Assembly (NCBI GenBank): GCA_013373085.1
Contig: JABXIM010000118.1
Span: 1-38,164 of the forward strand
Source: Oceanospirillaceae bacterium
GTDB lineage: Bacteria; Pseudomonadota; Gammaproteobacteria; Pseudomonadales; Balneatricaceae
DNA: 38,164 nt
Direction of reading: 5' to 3'
This document shows positions 13,205 to 22,244 of the stretch, piece by piece (position 1 is the first letter of the stretch; each line of letters opens with the position of its first letter). A model generated the notes under the pieces. That model saw only the letters and a program-made list of their open reading frames with translations, made no database searches and was not told the DNA's origin. Position numbers and translations under genes: made by a program.

Positions 13205-13897
13205 ATGAGTCAGCCGACGGTACAGGGCGTCGAAGGCGCAGCCGCCTCCGACGCCTATGTCTTTATGGGCGGCACCTTCGACCCGGTTCATAATGGCCAC
13301 CTGCGTACCGCGCTGGAGCTGCAGCAGTGGATGGGTGTCGAGCGCGTCCTGCTGGTCCCGTCCCGCAAGCCGGTGCACCGCGAAGCGCCGGGCTCGTCGT
13401 CCGAGGCGCGGCTGGCGATGGCGCAGCTGGCGGTCGCGGACGAGCCGGCCCTGGGGGTCGACGACCGCGAGGTCCGCTCGGACAAGCCGTCCTACAGCTA
13501 CCTGACGCTGCGCTCGCTGCGCGCCGAGCTGGGACCTGCGCGGCCGCTGTGCATGGTTCTGGGGATGGATGCCTACCTGGGGCTGCCGAGCTGGCACCAG
13601 TGGGAAGAGCTAATCGAACTTTGTCATATCATCGTGGTCCGTCGTCCCGGTTATATCTACGAGCCGGACCCGGTCATGGCCCGCTTTACCCGGGCCCATG
13701 AAACGACGTCTTTGGCCTCGGTACTCGGATCGCCCTGCGGCCGGGTGCTGATGCACGAACTGACGCCGTTGAGTATTTCCGCCACCCAGATTCGACAGCT
13801 GGTGGCCAAGGGGCTGTCGCCCCGTTATCTGTGCCCCGACCCTGTCTGGCACTTTATTCAACAACACCGGCTTTACGGTCTTAACGAGGGTAGTTAA
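13205..13897 (+). CDS. nadD: Nicotinate-mononucleotide adenylyltransferase
   Basis: Adenylates nicotinate mononucleotide to deamido-NAD in NAD synthesis. 230 residues; E. coli NadD has 213, the excess being an N-terminal extension before the nucleotidyltransferase motif MGGTFDPVHNGHL. The C-terminal ISATQIR matches the ISSTxIR signature with one Ala for Ser, followed by the family ending PDPVWHFIQQHRLY. An internal ATG at 13265 begins the motif itself and is too far in to be the start. proA precedes it by 6 bp and rsfS follows by 6 bp, suggesting one transcript. Confidence 0.95.
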   Translation: MSQPTVQGVEGAAASDAYVFMGGTFDPVHNGHLRTALELQQWMGVERVLLVPSRKPVHREAPGSSSEARLAMAQLAVADEPALGVDDREVRSDKPSYSYLTLRSLRAELGPARPLCMVLGMDAYLGLPSWHQWEELIELCHIIVVRRPGYIYEPDPVMARFTRAHETTSLASVLGSPCGRVLMHELTPLSISATQIRQLVAKGLSPRYLCPDPVWHFIQQHRLYGLNEGS

Positions 13898-13903
13898 CCG
13901 AAG

Positions 13904-14251
13904 ATGCAGATCGACCAACTGATCAAGGTGGCGCAGCAAGCGCTGGAAGATATGAAGGCCAAGGATGTGGTGCTACTGGACGTGCAGGGAAAGTCCAGCG
14001 TCACGGACTTCATGCTCATCGCCAGCGGCACCTCCCGTCGGCACGTCAACTCCATCGCCGACGAGGTGGTCGAGAAGGTCAAGGAAGCTGGCCTGCGCCC
14101 GCTGGGTACCGAAGGGCAGGAGACCGGTGACTGGATCCTGGTGGACCTGGGTGACCTCATCGTTCACGTGATGATGCCGGATGCCCGCAGTTTCTACGAT
14201 CTGGAACGCCTCTGGCGCTTCGACGAGGACCTGGCCGAGGTGACCGAGTAA
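13904..14251 (+). CDS. rsfS: Ribosome silencing factor RsfS
   Basis: A 115-residue protein that binds ribosomal protein uL14 and keeps 50S subunits from joining 30S during starvation. Family features seen: [60 protein letters not shown]. Length is normal. It lies between nadD and rlmH, the standard order; rlmH starts 2 bp after its stop. Confidence 0.96.
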   Translation: MQIDQLIKVAQQALEDMKAKDVVLLDVQGKSSVTDFMLIASGTSRRHVNSIADEVVEKVKEAGLRPLGTEGQETGDWILVDLGDLIVHVMMPDARSFYDLERLWRFDEDLAEVTE

Positions 14252-14253
14252 CA

Positions 14254-14721
14254 ATGAAGGTCCGTCTGATCGCCATCGGCGGCAAGATGCCGCGCTGGGT
14301 GACCGAAGGCTACGAGGAGTATGCCAAGCGGCTACCCCAGGATCTGTCGCTGGAGCTGGTCGAGCTGGCGCTCGGCCACCGTGGCAAGGGCGCGGATCTG
14401 GCGCGCGCCAAACGCCAGGAAGGCGATCAGATGCTGGCGGCGATCCCCAAGGGGGATCGGGTGGTGGCGCTGGAAGTCGGTGGCCGCAACTGGTCGACCG
14501 AACAGCTGGCGGCGCAGCTCGAGGACTGGCGCATGGACGGTCGCAACCTGTCGCTGCTGGTCGGCGGCCCCGATGGCCTCGACGCCCGCTGCGTTGCCGC
14601 GGCAGACCTGAAATGGTCGCTATCGGCGCTGACGCTGCCGCACCCGCTGGTGCGGGTACTGCTGGCCGAACAACTCTACCGTGCCTGCACCATCCTGCAG
14701 GGCCATCCCTACCACAAATAG
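14254..14721 (+). CDS. rlmH: 23S rRNA (pseudouridine1915-N3)-methyltransferase
   Basis: SPOUT-class methyltransferase that modifies pseudouridine 1915 in helix 69 of 23S rRNA on assembled ribosomes. At 155 residues it matches E. coli RlmH. The trefoil-knot SAM site is visible as LLVGGPDG, and the characteristic C-terminus [20 protein letters not shown] is intact. Start ATG lies two bases after the rsfS stop, and mrdA follows by 7 bp. Confidence 0.97.
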   Translation: MKVRLIAIGGKMPRWVTEGYEEYAKRLPQDLSLELVELALGHRGKGADLARAKRQEGDQMLAAIPKGDRVVALEVGGRNWSTEQLAAQLEDWRMDGRNLSLLVGGPDGLDARCVAAADLKWSLSALTLPHPLVRVLLAEQLYRACTILQGHPYHK

Positions 14722-14728
14722 CGATTTC

Positions 14729-16651
14729 ATGGCCTTCGAACGCTTCAAGGATTACAGCCAGGAGAGCCGCACCTTCCGCATCCGGGCGGCGCTTGCTTTC
14801 CTGGTGGTGCTGGCGCTGATCGGGCTGCTGGTGGTGCGACTCTATTACCTGCAGGTGCTCGAGTACGATCGTTTCGCGGCCATGTCGGAAGACAACCGGG
14901 TGCATCTGCAGCCGGTGGCCCCGACCCGCGGCCTGATCTACGATCGCAACGGTATTCTGCTGGCGGAGAACCGCCCCAGCTACAGCGTGACACTGCTGAA
15001 GGAGGAGGTGAAGGACCTCGAAGGCACGCTGCAGGCGCTGCAGCAGCTGATTCCTATCACCGACCGCGAGCTTGAACGTTTCCGCCAGCGCTACGCCCAG
15101 CGTCGCCGCCCGTTCGAAACGGTGCCGCTGCGCTTTCGTCTGACCGAGGACGAGATCGCCCATATCGCCGTCAACTACCACCGGCTGCCCGGGGTCCAGG
15201 TCGAGGCCGATCTGATCCGCCACTATCCCTACGGCGAGGCGCTGGTACATGCGCTCGGCTATGTCGGGCGCATCAACGAGGCCGAATTGAAGCGCCTTGA
15301 CCCGAACAATTACGCCGCCACCCACTACATCGGCAAGCTCGGCATCGAGAAGTTCTACGAACCGGTACTGCACGGCCAGGTCGGATTCCAGAAGGTCGAA
15401 ACCAACGCCCGCGGCCGTGTACTGCGCGTGCTCGAGCGCACCGATCCGGTACCGGGCGAGGACCTGGTGCTGAGCCTCGATCTGCGTCTGCAGCAGATCA
15501 CCGAGAAGCTAATCGACAACCGTCGCGCGTCGGTGGTGGCGATCGACCCGAAAAGCGGCGGCATCCTGGCGCTGGTCAGCGAACCGGGCTACGACCCCAA
15601 CCTTTTTGTCACCGGCATTTCCAGCAAGGATTACAGCGCGCTGCGCGACTCGCCGGACCTGCCGCTGTTCAACCGGGCACTGCGCGGCGGCTATCCGCCG
15701 GGATCGACGATCAAGCCGATCATCGCGCTGGCGGCACTGGACGGTGGCGTCGTGAGCGCCAGTCACACCGTCTGGGACCCGGGGTTCTTCACCCTGAGCC
15801 AGGGCGGGCGCCGTTATCGCGACTGGAAACGCGGCGGTCACGGACGTGTCGACATGAACCTGGCGATCGCCCAGTCCTGCGACGTCTGGTTCTACGACGT
15901 CGGCTATCGCATGGGTGTCGATCAGATGTCCGACTATCTCGGTCGCTTTGGTTTTGGCGCAATCACCAGCCTTGACCTGCCGGAAGCGATACCCGCAGTG
16001 CTGCCGTCCAAGGAGTGGAAGCAGGCGACACGCAATCGCCCCTGGTATCCAGGCGACTCGGTCAACCTCAGTATCGGTCAGGGTTTCCTGGTGGCGACGC
16101 CGCTGCAGCTGGCCACGGCCGCGGCGGTGCTGGCCAACCGTGGCAAGTGGGTGCAGCCGAAACTGCTGCAGGGCGCGCTGCGGCATGACGAGAACGGCAA
16201 ACCGCTGATCGAGATGCCGCAGCTTGAGGATGCGCGACCGACGCCCCCCGACGTGGTGACCCGCACTCCACTCTACTGGGACCAGGTGATCCACGGCATG
16301 GTCGAAGTGATGCACGGCGAGCGTGGCACCGCGCGCAAGGTCGGCCACGGCGCCCCTTACACCATTGCCGGCAAGACCGGTACCGCCCAGGTGGTCGGCA
16401 TCAAGCAGGATGAGCGGTATGACGCCGAGAAACTCGACGAGCGCCACCGCGACCACGCGCTGTTCATCGCCTTTGCGCCGGTGGAGGATCCGCAGATCGC
16501 GGTCGCGGTGGTGGTCGAGAACGGCGGCGGCGGCTCCAGCACGGCGGCACCGATCGCACGGCAGGTCATGGACGCCTGGCTGCTGGGGACAGACCCCACT
16601 GCCGAACCAGCGGATGAAGAGGCCGCCCGGGAACTGGAGGTATCGCGATGA
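14729..16651 (+). CDS. mrdA: Penicillin-binding protein 2 (elongasome transpeptidase)
   Basis: Class B PBP that cross-links peptidoglycan during cell elongation, partnered with RodA. 640 residues from ATG 14729. One membrane segment spans about 18-40, then a pedestal domain, then the transpeptidase domain with SxxK as STIK (Ser326), SCD (383-385) in the SxN position, and KTGT (549-552). The frame could start at 14681, inside rlmH, but that adds 16 residues of non-family sequence. ATG 14729 gives the expected cytoplasmic MAFERFKDYSQE start. The stop overlaps the rodA ATG (ATGA), so the two partners are translationally coupled. Confidence 0.97.
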   Translation: MAFERFKDYSQESRTFRIRAALAFLVVLALIGLLVVRLYYLQVLEYDRFAAMSEDNRVHLQPVAPTRGLIYDRNGILLAENRPSYSVTLLKEEVKDLEGTLQALQQLIPITDRELERFRQRYAQRRRPFETVPLRFRLTEDEIAHIAVNYHRLPGVQVEADLIRHYPYGEALVHALGYVGRINEAELKRLDPNNYAATHYIGKLGIEKFYEPVLHGQVGFQKVETNARGRVLRVLERTDPVPGEDLVLSLDLRLQQITEKLIDNRRASVVAIDPKSGGILALVSEPGYDPNLFVTGISSKDYSALRDSPDLPLFNRALRGGYPPGSTIKPIIALAALDGGVVSASHTVWDPGFFTLSQGGRRYRDWKRGGHGRVDMNLAIAQSCDVWFYDVGYRMGVDQMSDYLGRFGFGAITSLDLPEAIPAVLPSKEWKQATRNRPWYPGDSVNLSIGQGFLVATPLQLATAAAVLANRGKWVQPKLLQGALRHDENGKPLIEMPQLEDARPTPPDVVTRTPLYWDQVIHGMVEVMHGERGTARKVGHGAPYTIAGKTGTAQVVGIKQDERYDAEKLDERHRDHALFIAFAPVEDPQIAVAVVVENGGGGSSTAAPIARQVMDAWLLGTDPTAEPADEEAARELEVSR

Positions 16652-17790
16652 GCCTGAGGGATTTCCAGCGCTCGATGCCCGAATCGGGCCAGCATTTGGC
16701 GAACCGGCCGGGCTGGTGGTCCCATACCCATCTCGACGCCTGGCTGATGCTGTTCCTGCTGATGCTCTGTGGCTTTGGGCTGTTCGTTCTCTACAGCGCG
16801 TCCGGGCAGGATATCGGCTACGTGACCCGGCAAGCGATCCGCATGGGGGCGGGCTTCGCCATTATGATCCTGATGGCGCAACTGACGCCGCGCTTCCTGT
16901 CGCGCTGGGCGCCCTGGCTGTACGCGGTCAGTGTGGCACTGCTGGTGGCGGTACTGCTGTTCGGGGTCGGCGCCAAGGGTGCGCAGCGCTGGTTGGCGTT
17001 GCCAGGATTTCGTTTCCAGCCATCGGAGATCACCAAGCTGGTACTGCCGCTGATGATCGCCTGGTACCTGGCGAGCCGGCCACTGCCGCCACGGATCTGG
17101 CACATCCTGATGTCGCTGGTTCTGATCGGAGTGCCGACGGTTCTGATCATGAAACAGCCCGATCTCGGCACTTCGCTGCTGATCGCGGCGTCCGGCGTGT
17201 TTGTGCTGCTGATGTCCGGCGTCTACTGGCGCTATGTGTTTCTGGCGCTGGCCGCCGCCGGCGCGGCATTGCCGGGACTCTGGATGGTGATGAAGGACTA
17301 CCAGCGACAGCGGGTACTGACGTTTCTCGATCCCGAAAGCGACCCCCTCGGCAGTGGCTGGAACATTATCCAGTCCAAGACCGCGATCGGCTCCGGTGGC
17401 GTCTGGGGCAAGGGCTATATGCACGGCACGCAGTCGCAGCTGGACTTCCTGCCGGAATCGCATACCGACTTCATCATTGCGGTGATCGCAGAGGAACTCG
17501 GACTCGTTGGCGTACTCGTATTGCTGTTCCTGTACATGCTGGTGATCGGGCGCGGCCTGATTATCGCCACCCAGGGCCAGGATAGCTTCGGTCGCCTCGC
17601 GGCCGGCAGTATCATCCTGACATTTTTCGTCTACGTCTTCGTGAATATCGGCATGGTCAGCGGACTGCTGCCGGTGGTGGGAGTGCCGCTGCCCTTGATC
17701 AGTTATGGCGGTACCTCTATTGTGACGCTGATGGCTGGATTCGGCATCATGATGTCGATCCATACCCACCGGCAGATGCTGCGTCGATGA
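16648..17790 (+). CDS. rodA: Peptidoglycan glycosyltransferase RodA (SEDS family)
   Basis: Polytopic inner-membrane SEDS glycosyltransferase that polymerises lipid II in the elongasome with PBP2. 380 residues; the E. coli protein has 370. About ten hydrophobic segments can be read. Family marks are LYSASGQD, RWLALPGFRFQPSEITKL, MKQPDLGTSLLIA with the catalytic-region Asp, GSGGVWGKGY, LPESHTDFIIAVIAEELG and the C-terminal VPLPLISYGGTS. The ATGA overlap with mrdA implies matched expression. Confidence 0.97.
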   Translation: MSLRDFQRSMPESGQHLANRPGWWSHTHLDAWLMLFLLMLCGFGLFVLYSASGQDIGYVTRQAIRMGAGFAIMILMAQLTPRFLSRWAPWLYAVSVALLVAVLLFGVGAKGAQRWLALPGFRFQPSEITKLVLPLMIAWYLASRPLPPRIWHILMSLVLIGVPTVLIMKQPDLGTSLLIAASGVFVLLMSGVYWRYVFLALAAAGAALPGLWMVMKDYQRQRVLTFLDPESDPLGSGWNIIQSKTAIGSGGVWGKGYMHGTQSQLDFLPESHTDFIIAVIAEELGLVGVLVLLFLYMLVIGRGLIIATQGQDSFGRLAAGSIILTFFVYVFVNIGMVSGLLPVVGVPLPLISYGGTSIVTLMAGFGIMMSIHTHRQMLRR

Positions 17791-17846
17791 CAAAACAAAC
17801 TGCAACGTGCCAACGCCGGTGAAACAGCCGGTTTAAAGGATTGAAC

Positions 17847-18860
17847 ATGCGTAAAGTACTAGCCCCCGCGATGGTTACACTGGCACTGGTGCTGCAAAGC
17901 GGCTGTGCTTCGACGGCGACCGGTATGGGTACCGGCTATGCCAATCACCCCGAAGCCCAGCCACTGATCAACGACCTCGTGGCCGAGGGTATGGACCGGC
18001 GCTATCTCGAAGAGCTGCTCGGCAATGCCAAGCGCCAGGATTCGATTCTCAAGCTGATGTCGCGCCCGGCCGAGAAGCGGCTTAACTGGGGCGAGTACCG
18101 CAATATCTTCATCGAACAGAAACGCATCGATCAGGGCGTGCAGTTCTGGAACGAGAACGCCGACGCCCTGGCCCGGGCGGAGCGGGAATTCGGCGTGCCG
18201 GCGGAGATTATCGTCGCCATTATCGGCGTCGAAACGCGCTACGGCCGCATTACCGGCAACTATCGCGTGATCGATGCGCTGTCGACGCTGGGCTTCGACT
18301 ATCCCAAGCGTGCCGAGTTCTTCCGCGGCCAGCTCAAGGAATACCTGCAGCTGGTCCAGGAAGAGCAGCTCGACCCGCTGGCGCTCAAGGGCTCCTACGC
18401 CGGCGCCATGGGCTACGGCCAGTTCATCCCGTCCAGCTATCGCGCCTATGCGGTGGACTTCGACGGCGACCACAAACGCGATATCTGGAACAACACTACC
18501 GACGCTATCGGCAGCGTGGCGAATTATTTCGCCGAGCACGGCTGGAAGCAGGGCGAGCCGGTGATCACCAATGTGGTGATCAACAAACCGGCGGACCCGT
18601 CCTGGTTCAATGCCGGTCTGACGCCGGAAGTCTCACTGGCGCAGTGGGCCGAGCGCGGCATCAGCACTCGCCAGGACCTGCCCCCCGCGCAGCTGGCGAC
18701 GCTGATGGAGTTCGAGACCGCCGACGGCGACTTCTACCGCTTCGGGCTGCATAACTTCTACGTCATTACCCGCTACAACCACAGCCGCCTCTACGCCATG
18801 GCGGTGTACGAGCTGAGCCAGCTGATCCGCGAGGCTCATGCCGGGAGCGCCCGGGGATGA
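17847..18860 (+). CDS. mltB: Membrane-bound lytic murein transglycosylase B
   Basis: Outer-membrane lipoprotein that cleaves glycan strands to 1,6-anhydro ends. 337 residues from ATG 17847, chosen over the in-frame TTG at 17841 because AAAGGA (17835-17840) is correctly spaced from it. The signal peptide ends in the lipobox LQSGC (Cys20). The catalytic Glu is Glu129 in AIIGVETRYGR, followed by the MltB-specific DALSTLGFDYPKR and GAMGYGQFIPSSY. It starts 56 bp after rodA and its stop overlaps the rlpA start (ATGA). Confidence 0.96.
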   Translation: MRKVLAPAMVTLALVLQSGCASTATGMGTGYANHPEAQPLINDLVAEGMDRRYLEELLGNAKRQDSILKLMSRPAEKRLNWGEYRNIFIEQKRIDQGVQFWNENADALARAEREFGVPAEIIVAIIGVETRYGRITGNYRVIDALSTLGFDYPKRAEFFRGQLKEYLQLVQEEQLDPLALKGSYAGAMGYGQFIPSSYRAYAVDFDGDHKRDIWNNTTDAIGSVANYFAEHGWKQGEPVITNVVINKPADPSWFNAGLTPEVSLAQWAERGISTRQDLPPAQLATLMEFETADGDFYRFGLHNFYVITRYNHSRLYAMAVYELSQLIREAHAGSARG

Positions 18861-19783
18861 CGGTGCCGGCGCTGCGTGTGGCCACGCTGCTGGCGCTGGG
18901 CCTGCTTGCAGGCTGCGCCGGCAAGGTCCGTGAAGGACAGGAATCGCAGGCGTCGGCCGGCCCCAACGCCGGACGCTACGCGCTGCAACACGATATCGCC
19001 CCCGACGACCCGGTCGACGTCTCCCGGGTGCCCGATGCGGTCCCCCGGATCGAGCCGAAAAGTCGTGGCGGCAACCGCAGCCCCTACGAGGTGTTCGGCC
19101 AGACCTATCACGTGCTGGACAGTGCCAGCGGCTACCACGAGCGCGGCACGGCGTCCTGGTACGGCCGCAAGTTTCATGGTTACGAGACCTCCAACGGCGA
19201 AGTCTACGACATGTACACCATGACCGCGGCGCACAAGTCGCTGCCGTTACCGAGCTATGTCCGCGTCACCAACCTCGACAATGGCCACCAGGTAGTGGTG
19301 CGGGTCAACGACCGGGGACCCTTCCACGAGGGGCGTATCATCGATCTGTCCTACGCTGCCGCCTACCGGCTGGGCATGCTCGGCAAAGGTACCGCGCGGG
19401 TCGAGGTTGAGGCGATCGATCCCCGCCGTTCACTCAGCAGCTCGGCACTGGTGAAGGCCGGCGCCGCGCAACTGAAGGCATCGTCCGACAGCGTCGCTGC
19501 AACGGCGCCCAGGCCGGCTGCCGCGCAGAGACCCATGTCCGCGTCTGGCCGCTATCTGCAGGTGGGAGCCTTTTCCGACCGCGGCGCAGCGGACCGCATC
19601 GGTCAGCGCCTGGGACCCTTGTCGCCGGGTCTCGATCTGCGTGTCACACCGGTGCAGCTTGAGGGCCGTACCCTGTATCGTGTGCAACTCGGGCCTGTGC
19701 CCGACCATGAAACCGAAGAACAGCTGATGCGTCTTCTGGCGGATGCGGGCTACGGCTCGGCGCGGCCGGTGGACTTACCCTGA
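18857..19783 (+). CDS. rlpA: Septal ring lytic transglycosylase RlpA, SPOR domain
   Basis: Outer-membrane lipoprotein; in Pseudomonas RlpA cleaves naked glycan strands at the septum. 308 residues: signal peptide with lipobox LAGC (Cys20), a double-psi beta-barrel domain at about 90-185 (GTASWYGRKFHG, YDMYTMTAAHKSLPLPS, VRVNDRGPF, IIDLSYAAA), an Ala/Pro linker, and a C-terminal SPOR domain from about 230 (YLQVGAFSD, YRVQLGPV). The Asp in VNDRGPF and the His in AAHKSLP are the residues tied to activity. Translationally coupled to mltB through ATGA. Confidence 0.96.
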   Translation: MTVPALRVATLLALGLLAGCAGKVREGQESQASAGPNAGRYALQHDIAPDDPVDVSRVPDAVPRIEPKSRGGNRSPYEVFGQTYHVLDSASGYHERGTASWYGRKFHGYETSNGEVYDMYTMTAAHKSLPLPSYVRVTNLDNGHQVVVRVNDRGPFHEGRIIDLSYAAAYRLGMLGKGTARVEVEAIDPRRSLSSSALVKAGAAQLKASSDSVAATAPRPAAAQRPMSASGRYLQVGAFSDRGAADRIGQRLGPLSPGLDLRVTPVQLEGRTLYRVQLGPVPDHETEEQLMRLLADAGYGSARPVDLP

Positions 19784-19865
19784 ACGCCCCGATAGAGTAG
19801 AACTTTTGCCCGCCCGGGGCGTCTATCCAGCACCTTATTCCCTTAAACTCCAGCAAACTCTGACC

Positions 19866-21029
19866 ATGGCTTATAGACTGATTTCAAAAACGTTTCTCTG
19901 CTTCTTTCTGTTCGCCTTCGGCCTGGTAGGTCAGCTGCAGGCGGCGACGATGATCCCGGCCGCGCCCCAGATCAACGCCACTTCCTATCTGGTGATGGAT
20001 GCCGATACCGGCGAGGTGCTGCTGTCCGACCGGGCGGACGAGCAGTTCGCCCCGGCGAGCCTGACCAAGATGATGACCAGCTATATCGTCGAGTACGAGC
20101 TGGCCAAGGGGAATCTGTCCAAGGACGACATGGTGCCGATCAGCGTCAAGGCGTGGCGTACCGAAGGCTCGCGCATGTTCGTGCGCGAGGGTACCTCGGT
20201 CAAGCTGATCGACCTGCTCAAGGGCATTATCGTTCAGTCGGGTAACGATGCCTCCGTGGCCGTCGCCGAACATATCGGCGGCAGCGAATCGGCATTCGCC
20301 GACCTGATGAACCAGCACGCTGCACGACTGGGCATGAACAACACCCATTTCGCCAATGCCACCGGTCTGCCGGCGGACGGGCACCTGTCGACTGCGCACG
20401 ATCTGGCCAAGCTGGCTGCGGCAATCATCCACCGTTTCCCCGAAACCTATCCGATCTACTCGGAGAAGTACTTCACCTACAACGATATCCGTCAGCCCAA
20501 CCGTAACCGGCTGCTGTGGCGCGACGATTCCGTCGACGGCCTCAAGACCGGACACACCGAAGAGGCCGGTTACTGCCTGGTGGCGTCGGCCAAGCGTGAT
20601 GACATGCGCCTGATCACCGTGGTGCTCGGTACCTCCAGCGAGGAAGCCCGTGCCCAGGAAACGCAGAAGCTGCTGTCCTATGCCTTCCGCTACTTCCGTA
20701 CCCACAAACTGTATGACAGCGGCTCTCCGCTCAATACCGCCAAGGTCTGGGGCGGTACCAGCGACGAGGTGCACCTGGGTCTGACCGAGCCGCTGGCGGT
20801 GACTGTGCCGCGCGGCCAGTCGGAACAGATCGAGGCCTCGCTGGACATCGACCGCGTGATCGAGGCGCCGATAACCGAAGGCCAGGAGTTCGGCAAGGTG
20901 CGGGTAACACTGAACGGCGAAACCGTGCGCGAAGTGCCGCTGGTGGCGCTCGAAAGCGTGGAAGCCGGCGGTCTGCTCAAGCGTATTTGGCATAGTATCC
21001 TGCTGTTCTTCTACAGCCTGATCGGCTAA
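19866..21029 (+). CDS. dacA: D-alanyl-D-alanine carboxypeptidase (PBP5/6 type)
   Basis: Removes the terminal D-alanine from peptidoglycan stem peptides. 387 residues from ATG 19866. The signal peptide ends at LQA-ATM. Active-site motifs are SLTK (Ser65-Lys68), SGN (125-127) and KTG (227-229). The C-terminal beta-domain is present, and the last 19 residues form an amphipathic anchor (LLKRIWHSILLFFYSLIG), as in membrane-attached PBP5/6. The frame is open back to 19743 inside rlpA, but only the chosen start gives a proper signal peptide. Equivalent to dacA in E. coli and dacC in Pseudomonas by position. The next gene can consume the released D-alanine. Confidence 0.95.
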   Translation: MAYRLISKTFLCFFLFAFGLVGQLQAATMIPAAPQINATSYLVMDADTGEVLLSDRADEQFAPASLTKMMTSYIVEYELAKGNLSKDDMVPISVKAWRTEGSRMFVREGTSVKLIDLLKGIIVQSGNDASVAVAEHIGGSESAFADLMNQHAARLGMNNTHFANATGLPADGHLSTAHDLAKLAAAIIHRFPETYPIYSEKYFTYNDIRQPNRNRLLWRDDSVDGLKTGHTEEAGYCLVASAKRDDMRLITVVLGTSSEEARAQETQKLLSYAFRYFRTHKLYDSGSPLNTAKVWGGTSDEVHLGLTEPLAVTVPRGQSEQIEASLDIDRVIEAPITEGQEFGKVRVTLNGETVREVPLVALESVEAGGLLKRIWHSILLFFYSLIG

Positions 21030-21065
21030 ACCTTAAGTATCCCGGCGCAAGCCTTTCCGGACGCT

Positions 21066-21104
21066 GTCCGCCTGTGCCTTCGGGGCCGGGCGGACGTTGC
21101 TTTT
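21066..21104 (+). terminator. Possible terminator after dacA
   Basis: GTCCGCC (21066-21072) pairs with GGCGGAC (21089-21095), with an inner GCC/GGC pair closing a small loop and TTGCTTTT following. The stem has an internal bulge, and the T-run merges with the Shine-Dalgarno region of the next gene, so it may act as a partial terminator. Confidence 0.4.
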
Positions 21105-21113
21105 AAGGTGAAG

Positions 21114-21968
21114 ATGAATACCGTATATCTCAACGGCCGCTACCTCCCGGCCGACGAGGCGCGTATCTCGCCGTTCGATCGCGGATTTTTATTCGGCGAC
21201 AGCGTCTATGAAGTGATACCCTATTTCCGCGGTACGGGTTTCCGTCTGCAGGAGCATATCGCCCGTCTCGAGCACAGCCTGCGAGCGGTACGCATCCGCG
21301 GCGATCTCGACTGGGTCGGCATTCTTGACCAGTTGGTGACACTCAACGGCGGCGGCAACCTGTCGGTGTACCTGCAGGTGACCCGCGGCGACAGCGGCAG
21401 CCGCAGCCATGTGTACGATGCGGATCTCGAGCCGACCGTCTTCGCCTGCTGCGCGCCGGTGCGCGACTTTGCCTCGATCGCCACCGAAGACGTCAAGGGA
21501 CTGGTGGCGATCGTGACCGCGGATCTGCGTTGGCGCCGCTGCGATATCAAATCCACCTGCCTGCTGCCCAACATCCTGGTGGTGCAGCAGGCCAGGGATC
21601 ACCAGGCCGACGAAGCCCTGCTGCTGCGTGACGGCCTGGTCACCGAAGGGACCTCGAGCAATGTCTTTGTGGTGCGCCAGGGGGTGATCTACACGCCCAA
21701 GCGCAGCTCGGAGATTCTGGGCGGCATCACGCGCGAGCTGGTGCTGGAACTGGCCGACGAGAACGGCATCCAGTATCAGGAAACGGACATCGACTACGAA
21801 GCGCTGATGGCGGGCGACGAGGTCTGGATCTCCAGTTCGACCCGCGGCGTGCTGCCTGTAACCGTTATCGACGGGCACCCCGTCGGTGATGGTGAGAAAG
21901 GGCCGCTCTGGGCCCGGATGTTTGAACTGTTGACCCGTTACCAGCGCAAGCTGATGACGGGGGAGTGA
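21114..21968 (+). CDS. dat: D-amino-acid aminotransferase (class IV, PLP)
   Basis: Fold-type IV aminotransferase that would exchange amino groups between D-alanine and 2-oxoglutarate, giving pyruvate and D-glutamate. 284 residues. The PLP lysine is Lys146 (CDIKSTCLLPN) and the cofactor-binding Glu is in VTEGTSSNVF. An R-S-H sequence (97-99) matches the RxH carboxylate trap known from Bacillus D-amino-acid transaminase (Arg98/His100), which favours this over branched-chain transaminase or aminodeoxychorismate lyase. ATG 21114 is chosen over GTG 21108 because AAGG (21105-21108) is correctly spaced from it. It sits directly after dacA, suggesting recovery of D-alanine or a D-glutamate supply for wall synthesis. 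Confidence 0.87.
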   Translation: MNTVYLNGRYLPADEARISPFDRGFLFGDSVYEVIPYFRGTGFRLQEHIARLEHSLRAVRIRGDLDWVGILDQLVTLNGGGNLSVYLQVTRGDSGSRSHVYDADLEPTVFACCAPVRDFASIATEDVKGLVAIVTADLRWRRCDIKSTCLLPNILVVQQARDHQADEALLLRDGLVTEGTSSNVFVVRQGVIYTPKRSSEILGGITRELVLELADENGIQYQETDIDYEALMAGDEVWISSSTRGVLPVTVIDGHPVGDGEKGPLWARMFELLTRYQRKLMTGE

Positions 21969-21971
21969 GTA

Positions 21972-22244
21972 ATGAGCGAGCAACAACCTCCGAAAATCGA
22001 GTTTCCCTGTCCCGACTACCCGATCAAGGTGATCGGCCACAACGAAAACGACTTCCGCGGTTTCGTTATCGAGACGGTGCAGATCCATGCGCCCGATCTC
22101 GATATCACGCAGGTCACGGTGCAGGACAGCCGTAACGGGCGCTACCAGTCGGTGCGCTTCACCATCACCGCCACCGGCGTCGACCAGCTCAAGGCGCTGC
22201 ACGCCGACCTGATGGCGTCCGGCCGCGTGCACATGGTGATCTGA
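21972..22244 (+). CDS. ybeD: DUF493 family protein YbeD
   Basis: A 90-residue ACT-like-fold protein of the YbeD family, recognised by the [12 protein letters not shown] start and the C-terminal [18 protein letters not shown], and by its fixed place upstream of lipB. Biochemical role is unknown; a link to lipoate metabolism is assumed from gene order only. Its stop overlaps the lipB start (TGATG), so the two are coupled. Confidence 0.93.
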   Translation: MSEQQPPKIEFPCPDYPIKVIGHNENDFRGFVIETVQIHAPDLDITQVTVQDSRNGRYQSVRFTITATGVDQLKALHADLMASGRVHMVI

